Assembly: GCA_015068855.1 (NCBI GenBank)
Contig: SVJS01000005.1
Coordinates: 33,023 to 97,022, forward strand
Source: Oscillospiraceae bacterium
GTDB taxonomy: Bacteria > Bacillota > Clostridia > UBA1381 > UBA9506
Length of the DNA stretch: 64,000 bases
Direction: 5' to 3'
The position numbers and the translations under genes were made by a program. Positions 60,218 through 64,000 of this stretch are shown piece by piece. Below the pieces are notes generated by a model. The model was not told where the DNA came from and searched no databases. It saw nothing but the letters and a program-made list of their open reading frames with translations. Within the stretch, counting starts at the first letter, position 1, and each line of letters opens with the position of its first letter.

Positions 60218-61147
60218 ATGAAAAAATATGGCATTGCTTTGTGGTTATTGTTTGTTCTGCTTTTAAGCGGCTGTAGCGGTTTGACCGGCGGTCGTGGACC
60301 GATTTGGAACGGAAAACAAGATAAGGCTGTTTTGTATTTTGCCAATAAAGAGGGAACCGATCTGATTGCTGTCGACCTGGATGTTCAGGATAAGTCCCAG
60401 GAGGAATTACCCGCTTTTATTATGGAAAAACTGTTGGAGGGTCCCGCAGGGACGACTTTTTCCAATCCCATTCGCATTGGAACAAGGCTACTTTCGGCTG
60501 ACAGAGAAGAGAATTTAGTGACCGTTGATGTATCTAAGGAATTTTACCATGAGGAGAGTATTTATGATGTGTTGGCACAGGCCTCCATCGTTAAATCCTT
60601 GTGTTCAATCAGCGGTGTTGACAGTGTTTATATTACCGTAGAGGGACAACCCATGCAGAATGCATCCGGCGAAATGATCGGCATTTTGAAGGAGTCAGAA
60701 GTTGTTTTTGATGCGGATGCTTTGATGACGGATGAGTCCAATGTGACGCTGTATTTTTCTGATGCCAATGCAGAGTGCCTGGTGCGTGAAATCAGGCGCA
60801 TCAGAGTGCCGCGTGGTGAAACAATGGAAAAATTAGTGGTAACAGAATTGATAGATGGCCCGCAATCCTCTTATGCCAGTCGAACTGTTCCGAAGGAAAC
60901 AAAAATCCGTTCGGTTGAAACAAAAGAAGGGGTTTGCTTTGTTAACCTTTCTTCGGAATTTGTAACGCGTAACAACGTGGGTACCTCGGCGGAAAGGTTG
61001 ACGGTTTATTCTATTGTTAACAGTCTGACAGAGTTATCCAATGTTGACAGAGTGCAGTTTTTGATTGAAGGCGAAAGAAAAGAAACCTACCATCACATGA
61101 TTTTCAATGAACCCATTGAACGTGATGTAAGCATGATACAAAAATAG
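60218..61147 (+). CDS. GerM-like lipoprotein with two GerMN domains
   Basis: 309-residue exported lipoprotein (signal ending LLLSGC). Two GerMN units are visible, about 40-160 (VLYFANKEGTDLIAV, LLEGPAGTT, VTVDVSKEFYHEES) and 175-300 (VTLYFSDANAECLVR, LIDGPQSSYAS, CFVNLSSEFVTRNN). In Bacillus, GerM contributes to sporulation septum and cortex assembly. AAAGGAG precedes the ATG at 60218. Fits the spore-former character of the window. Confidence 0.88.
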   Translation: MKKYGIALWLLFVLLLSGCSGLTGGRGPIWNGKQDKAVLYFANKEGTDLIAVDLDVQDKSQEELPAFIMEKLLEGPAGTTFSNPIRIGTRLLSADREENLVTVDVSKEFYHEESIYDVLAQASIVKSLCSISGVDSVYITVEGQPMQNASGEMIGILKESEVVFDADALMTDESNVTLYFSDANAECLVREIRRIRVPRGETMEKLVVTELIDGPQSSYASRTVPKETKIRSVETKEGVCFVNLSSEFVTRNNVGTSAERLTVYSIVNSLTELSNVDRVQFLIEGERKETYHHMIFNEPIERDVSMIQK

Positions 61148-61164
61148 GAAAGGACGATGCAGGC

Positions 61165-61512
61165 ATGATATCAAACGCAAAAAACAGAGAACCCTCCGTC
61201 CAAATGGAAGTCCAGAGCGGAAAAGGCAAGCTTGTGCTCGATAAATTGCTCGCGGAGCCCCGAAAGCCTGAAAAAGTCAGAATGTATGCCAAGGCGACCT
61301 TAGAGCCCGGCTGCTCAGTTGGCTATCATGTACATACGGCAGAGAGTGAGACGTATTTCATTTTAGCAGGCAAGGGCGCTTATAACGATAATGGAACTAT
61401 GATTACTGTCGAGGCAGGCGATGTGACCTACACCCCCGACGGAGAAGGCCATGGCCTTGAAAATATTGGGGATACACCTTTGGAATTCATGGCACTGATT
61501 GTGCTTGATTAA
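61165..61512 (+). CDS. Small cupin-domain protein
   Basis: 115-residue single-domain cupin. The two metal motifs are GYHVHTAESETYFILAGKG (motif 1, His-x-His-x4-Glu) and YTPDGEGHGLENIG (motif 2). Such proteins bind a metal and often a sugar or small acid, acting as isomerases, dioxygenases or sensors. The upstream box is AAGGACG. It lies 17 bases after the gerM-like gene and 30 before the next gene, possibly in one transcript. Reaction unknown. Confidence 0.87.
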   Translation: MISNAKNREPSVQMEVQSGKGKLVLDKLLAEPRKPEKVRMYAKATLEPGCSVGYHVHTAESETYFILAGKGAYNDNGTMITVEAGDVTYTPDGEGHGLENIGDTPLEFMALIVLD

Positions 61513-61542
61513 TAGTCTTTTATAAGGATAGGAGAGAGCAAA

Positions 61543-62337
61543 ATGAAATTTACTTTGACAGTACAGGATAAAAACGGTCAGATTCTGGCAAGCCGCGAAG
61601 GAACAGATGCTTGTCTCATGGAGTATGCAGCTGAATATAACGAGGGTGACACCTTGGTTTTAGGCTGCTCTGAACCGAACACATATGCAATTTTGCAGCT
61701 TGACGATGCCATGGGCGAAGCGTTTGTGTATTTGACAACTGATACACTCGTTTATACCATTCCTTTTAACGAAAAACGTGTTTCTTATTCTCCTCGTGCT
61801 TTCATTTTGGACCGCCACGTGCTCAGTGTCCGCAAAGCCACTGAGGCAGAAATTAAAATGCATAAAAATCTGGCTTACAATCCCTACGACCAGCATGGCG
61901 ACCCGGGATGCTTCCCGCATGCCCATGCCAATGTAGAAACCCGTGGTGAATCTGTTTTTGCGGCTCGTAATGCCATTGACGGTTGCTGCTGTAATGAGGG
62001 TCACGGCGCATGGCCTTATGAATCCTGGGGCATCAACATGCAGGACGATGCTGAAATCACTTTGGAATTTGGTCGCACAGTTGAAATTGATAGCATGGTT
62101 TTAGTAACGCGTGCCGATTTCCCGCATGATAACTATTGGCAGGAGGTTACCTTTACCTTCTCTGACGGTTCAACCTTAGTGCAACCCCTGGAAAAATCTG
62201 TGGCGCCGCATGATATTGCTTTGCCGGAGAAAAAGCAGGTCTCCTGGATTAAGTTAGGCAATTTAATCAAGGACCCAACCGATCCCTCTCCCTTCCCGGC
62301 ATTAATCCAGTGGAAGGTTTACGGCGTAGAAAAATAA
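61543..62337 (+). CDS. Beta-sandwich, discoidin-like protein of unknown function
   Basis: 264-residue protein without signal peptide. The first half is unrecognised. From about residue 130 it resembles an F5/8-type carbohydrate-binding sandwich (VFAARNAIDGCCCNEGHGAW, EITLEFGRTVEIDSMVLVTR, VSWIKLGNLIKDPTDPSPFP). An unusual CCC triplet sits in the ligand-side loop. Discoidin-type folds are normally extracellular, so a cytoplasmic copy is odd. It may bind sugars imported by the nearby system. GGAGAG precedes the ATG; a terminator follows. Confidence 0.65.
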   Translation: MKFTLTVQDKNGQILASREGTDACLMEYAAEYNEGDTLVLGCSEPNTYAILQLDDAMGEAFVYLTTDTLVYTIPFNEKRVSYSPRAFILDRHVLSVRKATEAEIKMHKNLAYNPYDQHGDPGCFPHAHANVETRGESVFAARNAIDGCCCNEGHGAWPYESWGINMQDDAEITLEFGRTVEIDSMVLVTRADFPHDNYWQEVTFTFSDGSTLVQPLEKSVAPHDIALPEKKQVSWIKLGNLIKDPTDPSPFPALIQWKVYGVEK

Positions 62338-62355
62338 ACAAAAAAAGAGATGCAG

Positions 62356-62386
62356 GAGCTTACGGGACAACCCCGTAAGCTCTTTT
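62356..62386 (+). terminator. Terminator after the discoidin-like gene
   Basis: GAGCTTACGGG pairs with CCCGTAAGCTC across a 5-base loop, followed by TTTT. Confidence 0.85.
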
Positions 62387-62435
62387 CATATTCTGGTGGC
62401 TCCTTGCATAGTATGTAAGAAAAGGAGCGATTAAA

Positions 62436-63704
62436 ATGAGAGAATATATAGCGGCATACCAAGGGGCCTGGTGGCATTTTTTTATAAAACCATTTTATGG
62501 TTTATGTTTTCGTAAAAAAGAAAACGGACGCTTTCAAAAATTTGAGGTTTTACTGCCGGAGGCATGTGAAGATTTTTGTGTGCTATCAGCAGAGCAGTGT
62601 ATTCATGTTGTTTGCCAGACAAAAATCGGGAGTATTTTATATTTATGCTTAGATAACGGTGTCTGGCGCAAAACCGTGCTCTTGGAAAGTAAATCCGGAA
62701 CGGCCTATCCGAAGCATTTTTCACTTATTGCGGTCGGCGGCTTTCTGAATTTGTTTTATACCATACAGTATCAGGAAAAATGGATGCTGGTGCATCAAAT
62801 TATAGTAGCAGAGGATAAACTGCCGATGGTTGTGGACCGTATTCGCTTTGCCCGGCCGCCTTTTTCTGTTTCTGTGCAACAGGGTACAGATATTTCGGTT
62901 CTCTATCAAAATGAGAGCAGCGTAAGTGGCAGCCGATTATATCGATGGTCAGCGAAATTGTTTGGGCATTTTATGCCTGTCAATCCGGCCGTTGGCGGTG
63001 AAATCTGCTGTTTTTTGCCGGATCGGGATGGCTGCGTCCATTATGCAGCGTTTCAAGTGGTGGAGGGTATCCGCAATCTTGTTTACTTTACAAAAACCGG
63101 TCCAAACTCGTATACAGAGCCGATGACGGTCTATCTGGATTGTCATGAGGACGTCGAGCCGATTTTCTGTCGGGATGGCAACCGTCTGTGCCTGGTGTGG
63201 CAGGAGGCAGGATGCATTTTGTCATCCTACCGGACAGAGGGCGAGGGCGCCTGGTCGAGACCAACGCGGTATATGGTGCCGGGAGGGTGTCAGGCTGTTC
63301 AATATGGAATCAGCCAGAATGGACAGATGTATAAAGCATATGGTTACGCAAAAGAACAGGACATCATTTTCCATGGAGCACCACAGCTTTCTGAGCCTGT
63401 TAAACAAGGATCCCAACGCGTCATGCGGCCGGAAGGGTATGAGGTCGAGGAATTTGCAAAAGAAAACGGTGTGGCAGGTATAGAGGAGCCGGTATCAACT
63501 GTCAATCCCATTGTAAGTCAGTTGCGAACGGAGTTGAGCCATCTGAAAGAACAACTGTATCTGTTAAAGGAAGAGTTTATTGCTATTAAGGATGTTATCA
63601 CGAATATTACGGAACATAAAAAAAGCAACGTTGCAGAGGAAGAAGATGTTGATACCGTTTTGTTAGAGAACAACGCCTGTGAATTACAAGAAGACCCCTT
63701 TTAA
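62436..63704 (+). CDS. Unknown protein with repeated beta segments and a C-terminal coiled coil
   Basis: 422-residue protein without signal peptide. Repeated beta-strand blocks with aromatic motifs (FCVLSAEQCIHVVCQTKIGS, HFSLIAVGGFLNLFYTIQYQ, FCRDGNRLCLVWQEAGCILS) suggest a propeller-like N-terminal part. A coiled coil occupies about 352-390 (LRTELSHLKEQLYLLKEEFI), followed by an acidic tail. No enzyme motif. AAAAGGAG precedes the ATG. Such propeller/coiled-coil proteins are not known to me by name; function unassigned. Confidence 0.6.
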   Translation: MREYIAAYQGAWWHFFIKPFYGLCFRKKENGRFQKFEVLLPEACEDFCVLSAEQCIHVVCQTKIGSILYLCLDNGVWRKTVLLESKSGTAYPKHFSLIAVGGFLNLFYTIQYQEKWMLVHQIIVAEDKLPMVVDRIRFARPPFSVSVQQGTDISVLYQNESSVSGSRLYRWSAKLFGHFMPVNPAVGGEICCFLPDRDGCVHYAAFQVVEGIRNLVYFTKTGPNSYTEPMTVYLDCHEDVEPIFCRDGNRLCLVWQEAGCILSSYRTEGEGAWSRPTRYMVPGGCQAVQYGISQNGQMYKAYGYAKEQDIIFHGAPQLSEPVKQGSQRVMRPEGYEVEEFAKENGVAGIEEPVSTVNPIVSQLRTELSHLKEQLYLLKEEFIAIKDVITNITEHKKSNVAEEEDVDTVLLENNACELQEDPF

Positions 63705-63718
63705 GGAGTAACTGTGTT

Positions 63719-63823
63719 ATGAATCGTATGGATAGAAGGAGAGACGTGTGTCATAAGAGGCATAGTTTGCACGTGCTGCAACTTTATAAAAAAATTTCAA
63801 AAAAAGTATTAAAAAAGTGTTGA
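63719..63823 (+). CDS. Possible 34-residue basic peptide
   Basis: A short frame with AAGGAG eleven bases before its ATG, encoding a Lys/Arg/His-rich peptide. Its stop codon overlaps the -35 box of the rRNA promoter. It may be a real small protein or a chance frame; evidence is weak. Confidence 0.25.
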   Translation: MNRMDRRRDVCHKRHSLHVLQLYKKISKKVLKKC

Positions 63824-63848
63824 CAAAGGTTTCAAAAGGTGCTATAAT
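63820..63848 (+). promoter_or_regulatory. rRNA operon promoter
   Basis: Perfect TTGACA and TATAAT with a 17-base spacer, followed by a long untranslated leader. Confidence 0.88.
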
Positions 63849-63854
63849 AAAATT

Positions 63855-64000
63855 CCGTGCTGAAACGATGCACAAAAAGAACCTTGAAAATTGAACAGAG
63901 CAGGCTCTAATAAATTACTTTGAGTAATTTTGGATAATGAGAAAACAAGAAGTCAGTGATGACTTGAACAGGATTTTAAGTCCATATTGGATTTAAGATA
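63855..64000 (+). other. Leader of an rRNA operon (16S gene lies beyond the window)
   Basis: The segment AACCTTGAAAATTGAACAG at about 63880-63899 matches the conserved sequence preceding 16S rRNA in Firmicutes, which pairs with downstream spacer RNA during processing. The 16S 5' end itself is not reached. Confidence 0.75.

Overview
The window reads as a chromosomal stretch of a spore-forming, Gram-positive Clostridia-type bacterium. Four kinds of genes support this: sporulation and germination genes (spoIVB, a pdaA-like deacetylase, a gerM-like lipoprotein), S-layer-homology and copper-amine-oxidase-like stalk domains, a T-box leader, and near-consensus sigma-A promoters with AGGAGG-type ribosome binding sites. 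The species cannot be named from this sequence. No CRISPR array, IS element or complete prophage was seen.

Layout. 1-5.2 kb: end of mfd, a parvulin-type foldase, galE and a WG-repeat cell-surface protein. 5.2-7.8 kb: a minus-strand operon (thioesterase, PaaK-like ligase, ACT protein) behind a T-box whose specifier reads UUC (Phe). 7.9-12.3 kb: murD overlapping three consecutive M42 peptidases. 12.4-17.9 kb: a zinc-ribbon protein, uracil permease, upp, a MATE exporter and a NagD-like phosphatase. 18.1-32.7 kb: a large plus-strand operon with a TIM-barrel protein, a 1271-residue secreted heparinase II/III-family protein, two paralogous secreted lectin-like proteins and two S-layer-anchored proteins. 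32.7-39.2 kb: an intergenic hairpin element, tRNA-Ser(GGA), a Gfo/Idh oxidoreductase, a 52-residue orphan peptide, an HTH domain fused to a phosphoglucosamine mutase with a beta-helix partner, a ferredoxin-type aldo/keto reductase and an SLH protein. 39.2-41.2 kb: a MuF-domain polymorphic toxin, a candidate immunity gene and a spare C-terminal cassette. 41.4-47.7 kb: spoIVB, a split cobalamin-dependent methionine synthase operon (metF, activation protein, metH) and a pdaA-like deacetylase. 47.9-57.7 kb: a LacI regulator, a helical-toroid protein, a class III aminotransferase, an unusual 930-bp regulatory region, an LplABC-type ABC importer and a GH88 hydrolase. 57.8-64 kb: an OadB/OadG-like pair, carD, zapA, gerM, a cupin, two unknown genes and the promoter of an rRNA operon whose 16S gene lies beyond the window.

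How it fits together. The secreted lyase-family protein, ABC importer and GH88 enzyme form a plausible uronate-polysaccharide route: cleavage outside the cell, import of unsaturated oligosaccharides, then cytoplasmic hydrolysis. The four most interesting points are the Phe T-box on a PaaK operon, the HTH-phosphohexomutase fusion behind a perfect 18-bp palindrome, the toxin/immunity/cassette locus, and the tandem operator-hairpin units before the importer. Functions are inferred from recognisable motifs. No database search was possible.
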